Shown piece by piece: positions 22,302 to 30,499 of a stretch of DNA of 34,837 nt; the stretch's first letter is position 1; each line of letters opens with the position of its first letter. Source of the DNA: Limibacillus sp. (GTDB lineage Bacteria; Pseudomonadota; Alphaproteobacteria; Kiloniellales; CECT-8803); contig JARRJC010000037.1 of assembly GCA_037379885.1 (NCBI GenBank), forward strand, positions 1-34,837, read 5' to 3'. The notes beneath the pieces are model-generated. The model did no database searches. It was not told where the DNA came from and was given only the letters and a program-made list of their open reading frames with translations. The translations under genes and the position numbers were made by a program.

Positions 22302-23375
22302 CTATCTAGCAGTGCCTACAGGGAAAACAAAGGCCTGACTGCGGTCGAGCTGCACTTTCAGGCGCTCGCCCTCGGACGGCAGGAAACGGCCTGGAACCCG
22401 GGCGTGGAGATGCAGGCGCGCACCCTCCTCCGAAGCGCCGGTCGAAAGGTGAATTAGGCTGCTGCGGCCCAGGAGCCGGGCCGCCTCGACCTCCACGAGC
22501 CCGGCGCCGTCACCGGCGTCCCCCTGCCCGGCCATCAACTGGAGCGCCTCGGGACGGATCAGGACCTCGACCTCCGCGCCCTCATCGAAGCCCTTGGCCT
22601 CCAAATCTCCGAGCGGGGTTGCGACGCTGCCGCCAGACACCTGACCGACCAAGCGGTTCGTGTCGCCGAGAAAGGAGGCGACAAAGGCGTTCTCGGGCGC
22701 GAAGTAGAGCTCCGCAGGTGTGCCGACCTGCATCAGCTTGCCGTCCTTCATGACGGCGATCCGGTCGGCCATGAACATCGCCTCTTCAGGGTCGTGCGTG
22801 ACCAGAAGCGTCGCGGCGCCAACTTCCTTCAAGACGTGGAGCGCTTCGTCGCGCACCTGACCGCGCAAACGGGAATCAAGGCCGGAGAAGGGTTCGTCCA
22901 GAAGCATCACCGGCGGACGAGGCGCCAGCGCGCGGGCCAGAGCCACCCGCTGCTGCTGCCCTCCTGAGAGCTGATGGGGATAGCTGCGCGCCTGCCCGGC
23001 CATGCCCACCAGCTTCAAGGCGTGCTGGACCCGCTCCCTGCGTTCGGCGGAGGAAAAGCGGGTCAACCCGAAGCCAACGTTCGCTTCCACCGTCAGATGG
23101 GGGAAGAGCGCGTAGTCCTGAAACACCAGGCCCACGTTCCGGTCCTCCGGCGCCATGTCGCGCCTGCCGTCGGCAACGACCTTGCCGCCCAGGCGGACCT
23201 CACCCTCCTGCAAGGTCTCCAGTCCCGCGGCCACACGCAGCGCGGTGGTCTTGCCGCAGCCCGAGGGGCCCAGTAGGCAGACGACCTCCCCCGCTTCGAC
23301 GGCGATCGAAAGATCGTCGACGGCATGGATGTCGCCATACCAGTGGTGGACCGACTTGAGTGCGAGGACTTCCAT
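22302..23375 (-). CDS. ABC transporter ATP-binding protein, ferric/polyamine (FbpC/PotA) type
   Basis: ATPase subunit that would energise import of a small solute. The 357 residues hold Walker A GPSGCGKTT (36-44), the Q-loop glutamine Q86, signature LSGGQQQR (136-143), Walker B with LLDEP (158-162) and the switch histidine H194. A C-terminal TOBE domain lies at about 285-355. Sequence style (VFQDYALFPHLTVEANVGFGL) resembles FbpC-type ferric importers. No permease or binding-protein gene is in the window, so partner and substrate are unknown. A longer frame reaches 23654 inside scpB; ATG 23375 with GGAAGG is chosen. It lies between scpB and tatA. Confidence 0.9.
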   Translation of the reverse strand: MEVLALKSVHHWYGDIHAVDDLSIAVEAGEVVCLLGPSGCGKTTALRVAAGLETLQEGEVRLGGKVVADGRRDMAPEDRNVGLVFQDYALFPHLTVEANVGFGLTRFSSAERRERVQHALKLVGMAGQARSYPHQLSGGQQQRVALARALAPRPPVMLLDEPFSGLDSRLRGQVRDEALHVLKEVGAATLLVTHDPEEAMFMADRIAVMKDGKLMQVGTPAELYFAPENAFVASFLGDTNRLVGQVSGGSVATPLGDLEAKGFDEGAEVEVLIRPEALQLMAGQGDAGDGAGLVEVEAARLLGRSSLIHLSTGASEEGARLHLHARVPGRFLPSEGERLKVQLDRSQAFVFPVGTAR

Positions 23376-23448
23376 GGACCTTCCGGCTGATGGTTCTTTG
23401 CTGTGCAGGGAACTAAACGCCCGAGGGCAAGATAGGGAGCAGCGGCGG

Positions 23449-24225
23449 CTATTGCGAGCCCTCGCGGCGGGATTCGGGCTCATCGGACTCTTCGTCCGGC
23501 TCCTGCTCGTCCCGCGGGGCAGCGGCATCCTCGTCTTCTTCCAGGGCAATATCGGAGCCGAAGTCCTCGGCGACGGCCATATCGATTTCGCTCTCGTCGA
23601 GCGCATCCTCTTCTTCGGGCTCGTCGCCTGCGTCGGTGTCGTCGGCATCGCCAATCTCGGTCAGCATCCCGCGCGCGGAGAGCGCGGTCAGCGCCGGGCG
23701 TTTGTCCAGCAGGCCCGCCGCCTTCAACTCGTCAATGCCCGGCAGTTCGTCAACGCTCTCCAGACCGAAGTGGTCCAGGAAGGCTGGCGTCGTGCCCCAG
23801 GTCACCGGTCGGCCCGGCGTCCGGCGGCGGCCGCGCGGGCGTATCCAGCCCGCCTCAAGCAGCAGGTCCAGGGTTCCCTTGGAGATGGCAACGCCCCTGA
23901 TCTCCTCGATCTCAGCGCGCGTGATCGGTTGGTGGTAGGCGCAGATCGCCAGCGTCTCGACCGCCGCCCGGGACAGCTTGCGCGTCACCTCCTGCTCCAG
24001 CTTCATGTGAGGCGCGAGATCGGGCGCCGTGCGAAAGGCCCAGGCGTCTCCGATCCTTTGCAGGCTGACGCCGCCATTGGCGTAGCGCTGCATCAACTCA
24101 TCAAGCAGCGGTTCCAGTTCCACCTCCTCCGGGAAGTGGCGTTTCAGGTCCTTCAGCGTCAGCGGTTTCGCCGAGGCGAACAGCAGCGCTTCCAGAAGCC
24201 GCAGGTTGTCGAAGCCCCCGCTCAT
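23449..24225 (-). CDS. scpB: segregation and condensation protein B
   Basis: Subunit of the SMC-ScpAB complex that compacts and segregates chromosomes. The 258-residue protein has two winged-helix domains in about 1-180, including RLLEALLFAS and the signature YHQPITRAEIEEIRGV. A long, very acidic tail (about 193-258) is unlike the short tails of many homologues. Its ATG overlaps the scpA stop (ATGA), indicating coupled translation. The smc gene is not in this window. Confidence 0.95.
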   Translation of the reverse strand: MSGGFDNLRLLEALLFASAKPLTLKDLKRHFPEEVELEPLLDELMQRYANGGVSLQRIGDAWAFRTAPDLAPHMKLEQEVTRKLSRAAVETLAICAYHQPITRAEIEEIRGVAISKGTLDLLLEAGWIRPRGRRRTPGRPVTWGTTPAFLDHFGLESVDELPGIDELKAAGLLDKRPALTALSARGMLTEIGDADDTDAGDEPEEEDALDESEIDMAVAEDFGSDIALEEDEDAAAPRDEQEPDEESDEPESRREGSQ

Positions 24226-25022
24226 GACCCCTCACTCTTGCTGCGCAGGTAGAGGGGACCGAAGGCGCCATCCTGCCGCAACTCCAGCTTGCCCGACTTC
24301 GCAAGCTCCAAACTGGCTGCGAAGGTCGAGGCCACGGCGGAGCGGATCATCAGATCATCGCGCAGGTCGCGAGGCAGGAAGGAACTCATTTCGCTCCAAT
24401 CCGGAAGGTTGCCCAGGAAATGCGTCAGACGCTGCAAAGCATCCTCGACGCTGTAGAGATCGAAGGCCTGCACCTGGAGGCTGCTGGCCTTGACCCTGGC
24501 GTGGTGTCGCGTGTAGCCGCGCAACAGTTCGAACAGCGATACGTCGTAGCGGGTGTGCTGCACCGTCTCCAAACGCTCGGGCTCCCCGCGCGCGAAGATC
24601 TCGCTGCCCAGGCGCGGGCGCTCCAGCAGTTGCTTGCCCAGTCGCTGCATGGCCTCCAGCCTTTGAAGCTGGAACCGCAGGGCGGCGGCCATGGCGACGG
24701 CGGAGGGCTCTTCGCCCTCCTCTTCCTTCTGGGTCGGCAGTAGCAGCCGCGACTTCAGGTAAGCAAGCCAGGCCGCCATCACGAGGTAATCCGCGGCCAG
24801 TTCCAGACGCAGTTTCTTGGCCTGACGAATGAACTCCAAGTACTGGTCGGCCAGTTGCGTCATGGAGATCTGAAGGATATCCACCTTCTGATCGCGGGCC
24901 AGTTCCAACAGCACGTGAATCGGACCCTCGAAGCCCTCCAGATCGAGCTTCAGCACGCCCTCCAGGTCGAGGGGTGCATCCTCCTCGAAGCCGTCCGGCG
25001 TTCTGCTGTCGTCTTCGGCCAT
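24222..25022 (-). CDS. scpA: segregation and condensation protein A
   Basis: Kleisin subunit bridging the heads of SMC. The 266 residues have an acidic N-terminal extension, then the signature FEGPIHVLLELARDQKVDIL (34-53), helical segments, and a C-terminal winged-helix region with VASTFAASLELAKSGKLEL that contacts SMC. It follows nagZ by 15 bases and overlaps scpB by four. Confidence 0.96.
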   Translation of the reverse strand: MAEDDSRTPDGFEEDAPLDLEGVLKLDLEGFEGPIHVLLELARDQKVDILQISMTQLADQYLEFIRQAKKLRLELAADYLVMAAWLAYLKSRLLLPTQKEEEGEEPSAVAMAAALRFQLQRLEAMQRLGKQLLERPRLGSEIFARGEPERLETVQHTRYDVSLFELLRGYTRHHARVKASSLQVQAFDLYSVEDALQRLTHFLGNLPDWSEMSSFLPRDLRDDLMIRSAVASTFAASLELAKSGKLELRQDGAFGPLYLRSKSEGS

Positions 25023-25037
25023 GCTATCGCCCGCTTC

Positions 25038-26057
25038 CTAGACCGCCGCCGGCGCCGAGGCCAGCAATCGGTTGAGTTCATCGCTCAGCGCCGCGCGATC
25101 CAGGACTTCCTTTGCATCCCGCCGCGTCGCTTCGCCTCGCTCCAGGCGTTGCTTCGCCGCCTGGGTCAGGCTGGCGCTGCCCTTGGCGACCTTCGCCATT
25201 TCGGCCCGGTCGCCATTGCAATGAAGCACGAGATCGCAACCCGCCTCCAGGGCCAAGGCGGCCCTCGTCTCGAACGCGCCGCCCAGGGCCTTCATGGAGA
25301 GGTCATCGCTCACCAATACACCATCGAAGCCGATCTCCTCGCGCAGGAAGCGCAGGGCCTCCGGCGACTGCGTTGCCGGCCGCTGGGGGTCAAGCGCATC
25401 GTAAACGATATGCGCGGTCATGCCCCAGGTCGCATCCTTCAAGGCGCGGAACGGTTTGAAGTCGCTTGCCTCCAACTCATCGAGGCTGGCTGAGACGCGC
25501 GGCAGCGCCTCGTGACTGTCTTCGCCCGCGCGGCCATGTCCGGGCAGGTGCTTGATCACCGGCAGGACGCCAGCCGACAAGAGACCCTCGCAGACGCTGC
25601 GGCCCAGGGCTGTCACCCGGTCCGGATCCGAACCATAGGAGCGGTCCCCGATGATGTCATGCGCGCCTTCGACCCTGAGGTCCAAGACCGGCGCGCAGTC
25701 CACGGTGATTCCCGCCTCGATCAAATCCAAGCCCATCAGGGCGGCGTTCGCCCGGCAGGCCGCCACCCCAGCCTTCGGATCGCGGGCATGGAGCTCTGAG
25801 AAGCATTCTGCCGGCGGCGCCTTGCGCCAGCTCGGCGGCCCCATGCGCTGCACCCGCCCGCCTTCCTGATCGATCAGGATCGGTGCATCCTGACGCCCGA
25901 CGCAGTCGCGCAGCTCCAGGGTCAGGGCGCGAAGCTGATCGGGGCTCTCCACGTTGCGCGCGAACAGGATGAACCCAACAGGGTTCGACTCCCGGAAAAA
26001 TGCTTTTTCCCAGTCGTTTATTTGTGTTCCTTCAAGTCCGAAGATTGAAGCCAGCAA
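25038..26057 (-). CDS. nagZ: beta-N-acetylhexosaminidase (peptidoglycan recycling)
   Basis: Cytoplasmic family 3 glycosidase that removes GlcNAc from anhydromuropeptides during wall recycling, the step that feeds AmpC-inducing signals in many species. The 339 residues contain DQEGGR (63-68) and the general acid/base dyad D180 and H182 in KHLPGHGRAGEDSH. The nucleophile is D251 in LVSDDLSM. The start is TTG at 26057 with GGGAGG about 12 bases upstream; the N-terminus SIFGLEG matches the usual family start, so a later start would truncate the barrel. The first codons are AT-rich and include a perfect GGAAAAA/TTTTTCC inverted repeat (25994-26010). Confidence 0.95.
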   Translation of the reverse strand: MLASIFGLEGTQINDWEKAFFRESNPVGFILFARNVESPDQLRALTLELRDCVGRQDAPILIDQEGGRVQRMGPPSWRKAPPAECFSELHARDPKAGVAACRANAALMGLDLIEAGITVDCAPVLDLRVEGAHDIIGDRSYGSDPDRVTALGRSVCEGLLSAGVLPVIKHLPGHGRAGEDSHEALPRVSASLDELEASDFKPFRALKDATWGMTAHIVYDALDPQRPATQSPEALRFLREEIGFDGVLVSDDLSMKALGGAFETRAALALEAGCDLVLHCNGDRAEMAKVAKGSASLTQAAKQRLERGEATRRDAKEVLDRAALSDELNRLLASAPAAV

Positions 26058-26079
26058 GGGTTTTTCTGCGCCTCCCGTC

Positions 26080-26988
26080 CTACGGTGAGACCACGAGGCA
26101 GGGTTGCTCCCGGCCCTTCAGGACATCGCACAGGTCCGCCGCCGTCTCCCGGCTTGGCAAGGGGCCCGCCTGGATACGGTGGAAGGTGCCACGCCCCTCG
26201 ATCTCCACCGTTTCGGTGAAGAGGGTGAGGTTGCCAAGCAACTCGGGATGCAACCCCTGCAGCCTGCGCCACTCCCGCTCAGCCGCTGAGGCATCCTGGA
26301 CGGCGGCGAGTTGGACCTGGTAACCGCTCACCTGTCCGACCTGAGCCTGCTGCGTCACGCCAGGGTCGGGTGTGGGGTCGGGTGTGGGCGCAGACGCCGC
26401 CTCGGAATTTGCTTCGGGTGCCTCGGGCTTCACCTCCGGCAAAGGATCAGCTTCAGCCGCCGGATCGCTGCCGCCGCTTTCCAACTCGGCCGTCTGGATC
26501 ATCTGGCCGATGGGATCCTCGGAGGGCGCGGGGGCCGTGCCCTCTGCTTGAGTTTCGGCTATTTCGGGCGCTGCCGCGGGTGCCGGCGCCGCCGCGGGTT
26601 CCGGCATGGCTTCCAGGGGCAGAGGCTCTTCCGGCGGGGGAACGATGCGCTCCACCCCCTCCTCGCTGCCGTTCAGGACGAGGCTGTCCTGGTAGGGAAC
26701 CTCAAGCCCGCCCCGCTCATCGGGAAGCGTTTTCTCGGGACCTTCGGCGGCGCGGACGATGGGTATCTGCCCTTCGCCGACCTCGCCGACGCCCCAGGAA
26801 TAGGCGTACCAGACGATCCCGCCGAAGAGCGCCAGCACCGCCAAGGCGGAAAGCCGGGCCAGCCAGCGCGCGCCACGCGACCGCTTGCGGCTCGCCTGCC
26901 TGGCGCGCCGCTGTTCTTCTTCATTGATCACAGGGCGCTCTCCCGCGTAGAGCGCTTCTCGTCTGCCGTAGTCGTCCCCTGACGGCAT
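26080..26988 (-). CDS. SPOR-domain membrane protein
   Basis: Predicted single-pass inner-membrane protein with a periplasmic SPOR domain, which in known members binds denuded glycan strands at division sites. The 302 residues have a basic cytoplasmic tail, a membrane helix at about 44-64, and a long proline/alanine/glutamate-rich linker (about 110-220). The SPOR domain is at about 224-300 (YQVQLAAVQDASAAEREWRRL ... FHRIQAGPLPS). The ATG follows the argS stop by a single base (TGAGATG). It lies upstream of nagZ and downstream of argS, a context I recall as conserved in alphaproteobacteria; an FtsN-like role is possible but unproven. Confidence 0.88.
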   Translation of the reverse strand: MPSGDDYGRREALYAGERPVINEEEQRRARQASRKRSRGARWLARLSALAVLALFGGIVWYAYSWGVGEVGEGQIPIVRAAEGPEKTLPDERGGLEVPYQDSLVLNGSEEGVERIVPPPEEPLPLEAMPEPAAAPAPAAAPEIAETQAEGTAPAPSEDPIGQMIQTAELESGGSDPAAEADPLPEVKPEAPEANSEAASAPTPDPTPDPGVTQQAQVGQVSGYQVQLAAVQDASAAEREWRRLQGLHPELLGNLTLFTETVEIEGRGTFHRIQAGPLPSRETAADLCDVLKGREQPCLVVSP

Positions 26989-26989
26989 C

Positions 26990-28741
26990 TCACATCTCCT
27001 CGACCGGCTGGACCCCCATGAGCTTGAGCCCGGAGGCGATCACCGTCGCCAGCGCCTGCACGAGGGCCAGGCGCGCGCCCGTCAGCTCAAGATCGTTGGG
27101 TTGCAGGAAGCGCAAGGTCGTGTCGTCCCTGCCCTTGTTCCAGAGCTGATGGAAGGCAGCGGCCAGATCGTAGAGGTAGAAGGCGATGCGGTGCGGCTCA
27201 TAGCTTTCCGCCGCGCCTTCGACGACCTTCGGCCAGCCCGCCATCAACTTGATCAAAGCAAGCTCGTCGGGGTCGGTCAAGCGATTGTGGGCCTGACCGG
27301 CCAAAGCCACATTATCTTGTGGAATTTCCGCCACTTCCGAGGCAGCGTGCCGCAGCACCGAGCGGCAGCGCGCATGGGCGTACTGGACATAAAAGACTGG
27401 ATTCTCGCGACTCTGCTCCAGCACCTTCTCGAAATCGAAGTCCAGGTGCTGGTCCGACTTGCGCGTCAGCATGATGAAGCGGAGAGCGTCCTTGCCCACC
27501 TCCTCCACCATGTCGGCGAGGGTGATGAAGGTGCCGGAGCGTTTCGACATCTTCACCGGATCGCCGCCGCGCAGCAGCTTGACCAGCTGACAGAGCACGA
27601 TGTGCAGCTCGCCCTGGCCTTCGGTCAGCGCCTTGACGGCGGACTTCATGCGCTTGACGTAGCCGCCGTGGTCGGCGCCCCAAACATCGATCTGAAGCGC
27701 GAAACCGCGCTGGAACTTGTCGAGGTGATAGGCCATGTCGCCCGCGAAGTAGGTCCAGGCGCCGTCCGACTTGCGCAGCGGACGGTCGACGTCGTCGCCG
27801 AACTGCGTCGCTCGGAACAGGGTTTGCGGGCGCGGCTCATAGTCTTCGGGCGTCTTGCCTTTCGGCGCCTCCAGGATTCCCGTGTAGAGCAGGTCGCGCT
27901 CTTCCAGGAAAGCGACCACCCGCTCCACGCCCCCGGCTTCCACCAGGGCGCGCTCGGAACTGTAGACTTCCTGATGGATGCCGATCAGGTCGAGGTCGGC
28001 CTTCACCCGGTCCATCATGGCCGCAATCGCGAAGGCCCGAACCTCAGGCAGCCAGGCTTCCTCCTCCGCGTTCAGCCACTTGTCGCCGTCCCTCTCGCTC
28101 AGGGCCTTGCCGACGTCTTTCAGGTATTCGCCGGGATAGAGGCCGGGCGGAATCTCGTCGATGGCCTCGCCCAGAGCCTCGCGGTAGCGCAGATAGGCGG
28201 ACCGGGCCAGGACGTCCACCTGCCCGCCGGCGTCGTTGATGTAGTACTCGCGCGTGACCGCGAACCCGGCTTTGTCGAGAAGAGAGGCAAGCGCATCGCC
28301 CACCACCGCGCCACGGGCGTGGCCGACCGTCAGCGGCCCCGTGGGATTGGCCGAGACATACTCGACGTTGACCTTGCGGCCCCCTCCCATATCGCTCTCA
28401 CCATAGGCTTCCCCTGCTTGGAGAATGTCGCGCAAACGCTCGTGCCAGAAGCCCGGCGCGAGCCGCAGGTTGATGAAACCGGGGCCGGCGACTTCGCCCG
28501 CCTCGACGATATCCCAGACAGTCATGCGCGCCAGAAGCCGATCGGCCAGATCGCGCGGCTTGAGGCCCGCGGGCTTCGACAGCACCAACGCGGCGTTGGT
28601 CGCGACGTCGCCATGGCTCGCATCGCGGGGCGCTTCGACCACGCAGCGCTCCAGCGGCAGGCCGTCGGGCAAAGCGCCTTCGGCGACCATCGCCTCCAGT
28701 TCAGTCTGAAGTCTATCTTTTAGGTAATTGAAAAGATTCAT
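26990..28741 (-). CDS. argS: arginyl-tRNA synthetase
   Basis: Class I synthetase charging tRNA-Arg. The 583-residue protein carries the N-terminal additional domain. The signature [18 protein letters not shown] (132-149) has the HIGH motif as T138-V-G-H141, and the KMSKR loop is at about 397-401. The C-terminal helical anticodon domain ends [12 protein letters not shown]. The frame stays open up to 28915 inside dgt, but ATG 28741 is the true start: it begins the conserved [11 protein letters not shown] and overlaps the dgt stop by four bases (ATGA). The protein is full length. Confidence 0.97.
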   Translation of the reverse strand: MNLFNYLKDRLQTELEAMVAEGALPDGLPLERCVVEAPRDASHGDVATNAALVLSKPAGLKPRDLADRLLARMTVWDIVEAGEVAGPGFINLRLAPGFWHERLRDILQAGEAYGESDMGGGRKVNVEYVSANPTGPLTVGHARGAVVGDALASLLDKAGFAVTREYYINDAGGQVDVLARSAYLRYREALGEAIDEIPPGLYPGEYLKDVGKALSERDGDKWLNAEEEAWLPEVRAFAIAAMMDRVKADLDLIGIHQEVYSSERALVEAGGVERVVAFLEERDLLYTGILEAPKGKTPEDYEPRPQTLFRATQFGDDVDRPLRKSDGAWTYFAGDMAYHLDKFQRGFALQIDVWGADHGGYVKRMKSAVKALTEGQGELHIVLCQLVKLLRGGDPVKMSKRSGTFITLADMVEEVGKDALRFIMLTRKSDQHLDFDFEKVLEQSRENPVFYVQYAHARCRSVLRHAASEVAEIPQDNVALAGQAHNRLTDPDELALIKLMAGWPKVVEGAAESYEPHRIAFYLYDLAAAFHQLWNKGRDDTTLRFLQPNDLELTGARLALVQALATVIASGLKLMGVQPVEEM

Positions 28742-29919
28742 TTCTCTGACAGCGCATTCAGATCGAAAAGGCGCCGGTGCTCCTTCATGGCGTAGGAATC
28801 TGTCATGCCAGCGATGTAGTCCGTCACGATCTGGGCGCGGGCCGCCGCCTCGTTCGTCTCCTCGGCCTCCGCGCGCCAGCCGTCCGGCAGGCATTCGGGT
28901 TCGGCCAGATAGCACTGGAAGAGGTCGGAGACAATCCGTCTCGCCTTCCGCCGCGTGCGATTCACCTTGGTGTGCCGGTAGAGATGGGTCAGCAGGAAGC
29001 CCCGCAGGCCCCGGTCCTTCTCCCGCATGGCCTCCGAAAAGGCGACCAGCGGCCGGCCCAGCGCCCTGACATCCTCTGGCGAGGCAATTTGCGCTTCGTC
29101 GGCCCGGCGGCGGGTCTCGGCGATCAGGTCGTCCACCATGTGGGTGATCATGCGGCGGATCACTTCGTAGCGCTGGCGCGCGGCGTCGGCGGCCGGATGA
29201 AGCGCCCGGACCTGCCGGTAGAGATCGCCCACCAGGGGCACCTCGTCGAGTTGCTCTTCGGTGATGAGGCCGGAGCGCAAGCCATCGTCCACGTCATGGC
29301 TGTTGTAGGCGATGTCGTCGGAGAGAGCGGCGACCTGAGCCTCGGCCCCCGCATGCTCGTTCAGTTCCAGCCGCCATTCCCGGTCGAAGGCGGCAATGCG
29401 CGGGCGCAGTGGGCGGTTCCCCTCCCCGCCCAGCGGCCCGTTGTGCTTGGCCACGCCCTCCAGCGTCTCCCAGGTCAGGTTCAGACCGTCGAAGTCCGCG
29501 TAGCGCTGCTCCAGTTCGGTCAGGATGCGGAAGGTCTGTTCGTTGTGGTCGAAACCGCCGAAAGGCTCCATGGCCTCCTGAAGCGCATCCTCCCCGGCGT
29601 GCGCGAAGGGGGGATGGCCCAGGTCGTGGGCCAAAGCGCAGGCCTCCGCCAAGTCTTCATCGAGTCCCAGGGCCCGCGAGATCGAGCGGGCGATCTGCGC
29701 CACCTCCAGCGAATGCGTGAGACGGGTTCGATAGTAGTCGCCCTCGTGGACCACGAAGACCTGGGTCTTGTATTGAAGCTTCCGGAAGGCCCCGGCATGC
29801 AAGATGCGGTCGCGGTCGCGCTGGAAGGCAGAGCGCGTATGGCTCTCATCCGTCGCGTAGCGCCGCCCCCGGCTGTTCTCCGGGCGGCAGGCATAGGGGC
29901 TGAGGTACGGCTGGTTCAT
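28738..29919 (-). CDS. dgt: deoxyguanosinetriphosphate triphosphohydrolase-like protein
   Basis: HD-domain dNTP triphosphohydrolase that releases tripolyphosphate and deoxynucleoside, probably controlling dNTP pools. The 393 residues carry the metal-binding set H69 (RTRLTHS), H98-D99 ([16 protein letters not shown]) and the distal aspartate in [14 protein letters not shown]. Length and the N-terminal [14 protein letters not shown] fit the shorter dGTPase-like group common in alphaproteobacteria. It heads the long minus-strand series with argS, and its start faces erpA across a 132-base gap. Confidence 0.95.
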   Translation of the reverse strand: MNQPYLSPYACRPENSRGRRYATDESHTRSAFQRDRDRILHAGAFRKLQYKTQVFVVHEGDYYRTRLTHSLEVAQIARSISRALGLDEDLAEACALAHDLGHPPFAHAGEDALQEAMEPFGGFDHNEQTFRILTELEQRYADFDGLNLTWETLEGVAKHNGPLGGEGNRPLRPRIAAFDREWRLELNEHAGAEAQVAALSDDIAYNSHDVDDGLRSGLITEEQLDEVPLVGDLYRQVRALHPAADAARQRYEVIRRMITHMVDDLIAETRRRADEAQIASPEDVRALGRPLVAFSEAMREKDRGLRGFLLTHLYRHTKVNRTRRKARRIVSDLFQCYLAEPECLPDGWRAEAEETNEAAARAQIVTDYIAGMTDSYAMKEHRRLFDLNALSEK

Positions 29920-29962
29920 GGCGCGAAACCTACTCTAGAAGCATCGCGCCGGGCAAAGGGCT

Positions 29963-29990
29963 TTGACAGAAGGAAGAAGCTTCTTACATT
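29963..29990 (+). promoter_or_regulatory. putative erpA promoter
   Basis: A perfect -35 TTGACA (29963-29968) is followed by a 16-base spacer and TACATT (29985-29990, 4 of 6). Transcription would start near 29997, leaving a leader of about 55 bases with GAGGAG ahead of the erpA ATG. The spacer contains a perfect palindrome. Confidence 0.6.
29974..29985. promoter_or_regulatory. palindrome in the erpA promoter spacer, candidate operator
   Basis: AAGAAGCTTCTT is a perfect 12-base palindrome lying between the -35 and -10 elements of the erpA promoter. A protein bound there would block polymerase. Its AGAA..TTCT core resembles, from memory, iron-control elements bound by Irr in alphaproteobacteria; that link is inference. 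Confidence 0.45.
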
Positions 29991-30051
29991 TAGGGGTGCC
30001 GGACGACAGAGACACAAGACCACACCGGAGTCGAGGAGTTACAACGCAGTC

Positions 30052-30399
30052 ATGAGCGACGTCGCTGAGATGCAGGGACTGACCCTGAGCGCCAATGCCG
30101 CAAAGCGCATCGCCTGGCTTATGGAGCAGGAAGGCGACGAGGCGCTGATGCTGCGCATTTCGGTGTCAGGCGGCGGCTGTTCGGGTTTCCAGTACGGCTT
30201 CACCTTCGACGATGCCGTCAACGCCGACGACCTGACCTTTGAGCGGGACGGCGCGAAGATCGTCGTGGACGAGGTTTCGATACAGCTGCTGGCGGGCGCC
30301 GAGGTCGACTTCGTGGAAGACCTGATGGGCGCCTACTTCAAGATCGACAACCCGAACGCGACCGCCTCCTGCGGCTGCGGCACGTCTTTCTCCATCTAG
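30052..30399 (+). CDS. erpA: A-type iron-sulfur cluster carrier (ErpA/IscA family)
   Basis: Receives iron-sulfur clusters from the assembly machinery and passes them to target enzymes. The 115-residue protein has the three invariant cysteines C43 (GGGCSGFQYGF), C107 and C109 (SCGCGTSFSI). The upstream frame is open for more than 1 kb, but that part is the reverse side of dgt. ATG 30052 gives the family length, and GAGGAG lies upstream. No isc or suf genes are adjacent, which suits an ErpA-type carrier. A strong promoter-like sequence precedes it and a terminator follows. Confidence 0.93.
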   Translation: MSDVAEMQGLTLSANAAKRIAWLMEQEGDEALMLRISVSGGGCSGFQYGFTFDDAVNADDLTFERDGAKIVVDEVSIQLLAGAEVDFVEDLMGAYFKIDNPNATASCGCGTSFSI

Positions 30400-30409
30400 A
30401 AGGCTGCGG

Positions 30410-30439
30410 CTGACAGAGGCCGCCGCTGTTGCTAGATTG
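30410..30439 (+). promoter_or_regulatory. putative xthA promoter
   Basis: CTGACA (5 of 6) and TAGATT (4 of 6) are separated by 18 bases just after the erpA stop. Transcription would begin near 30446, inside the left arm of the following hairpin. Confidence 0.4.
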
Positions 30440-30443
30440 CCGG

Positions 30444-30482
30444 TCCCGCGCCACCCGAATGGGGCGCGGGACTTTTCGTTTC
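30444..30482 (+). terminator. intrinsic terminator after erpA, at the 5' side of xthA
   Basis: GTCCCGCGCC (30444-30453) pairs perfectly with GGCGCGGGAC (30464-30473), followed by TTTTCGTTT. It ends 17 bases before the xthA ATG, so it can stop erpA transcripts while also occupying the xthA leader. Confidence 0.85.
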
Positions 30483-30499
30483 GCCCCTAAGGTCCTGTC

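Noticed and set aside
23376-23654. N-terminal extension of the ABC ATPase
   Set aside because: It overlaps scpB and has shadow-like composition; the ABC domain starts right after ATG 23375.
27101-28723. 540-codon open frame on the plus strand opposite argS
   Set aside because: Antisense shadow of argS with no domain and no ribosome site.
28777-30051. N-terminal extension of the erpA frame across dgt
   Set aside because: It is the reverse side of dgt. ATG 30052 gives the standard A-type carrier length and follows a promoter-like element.
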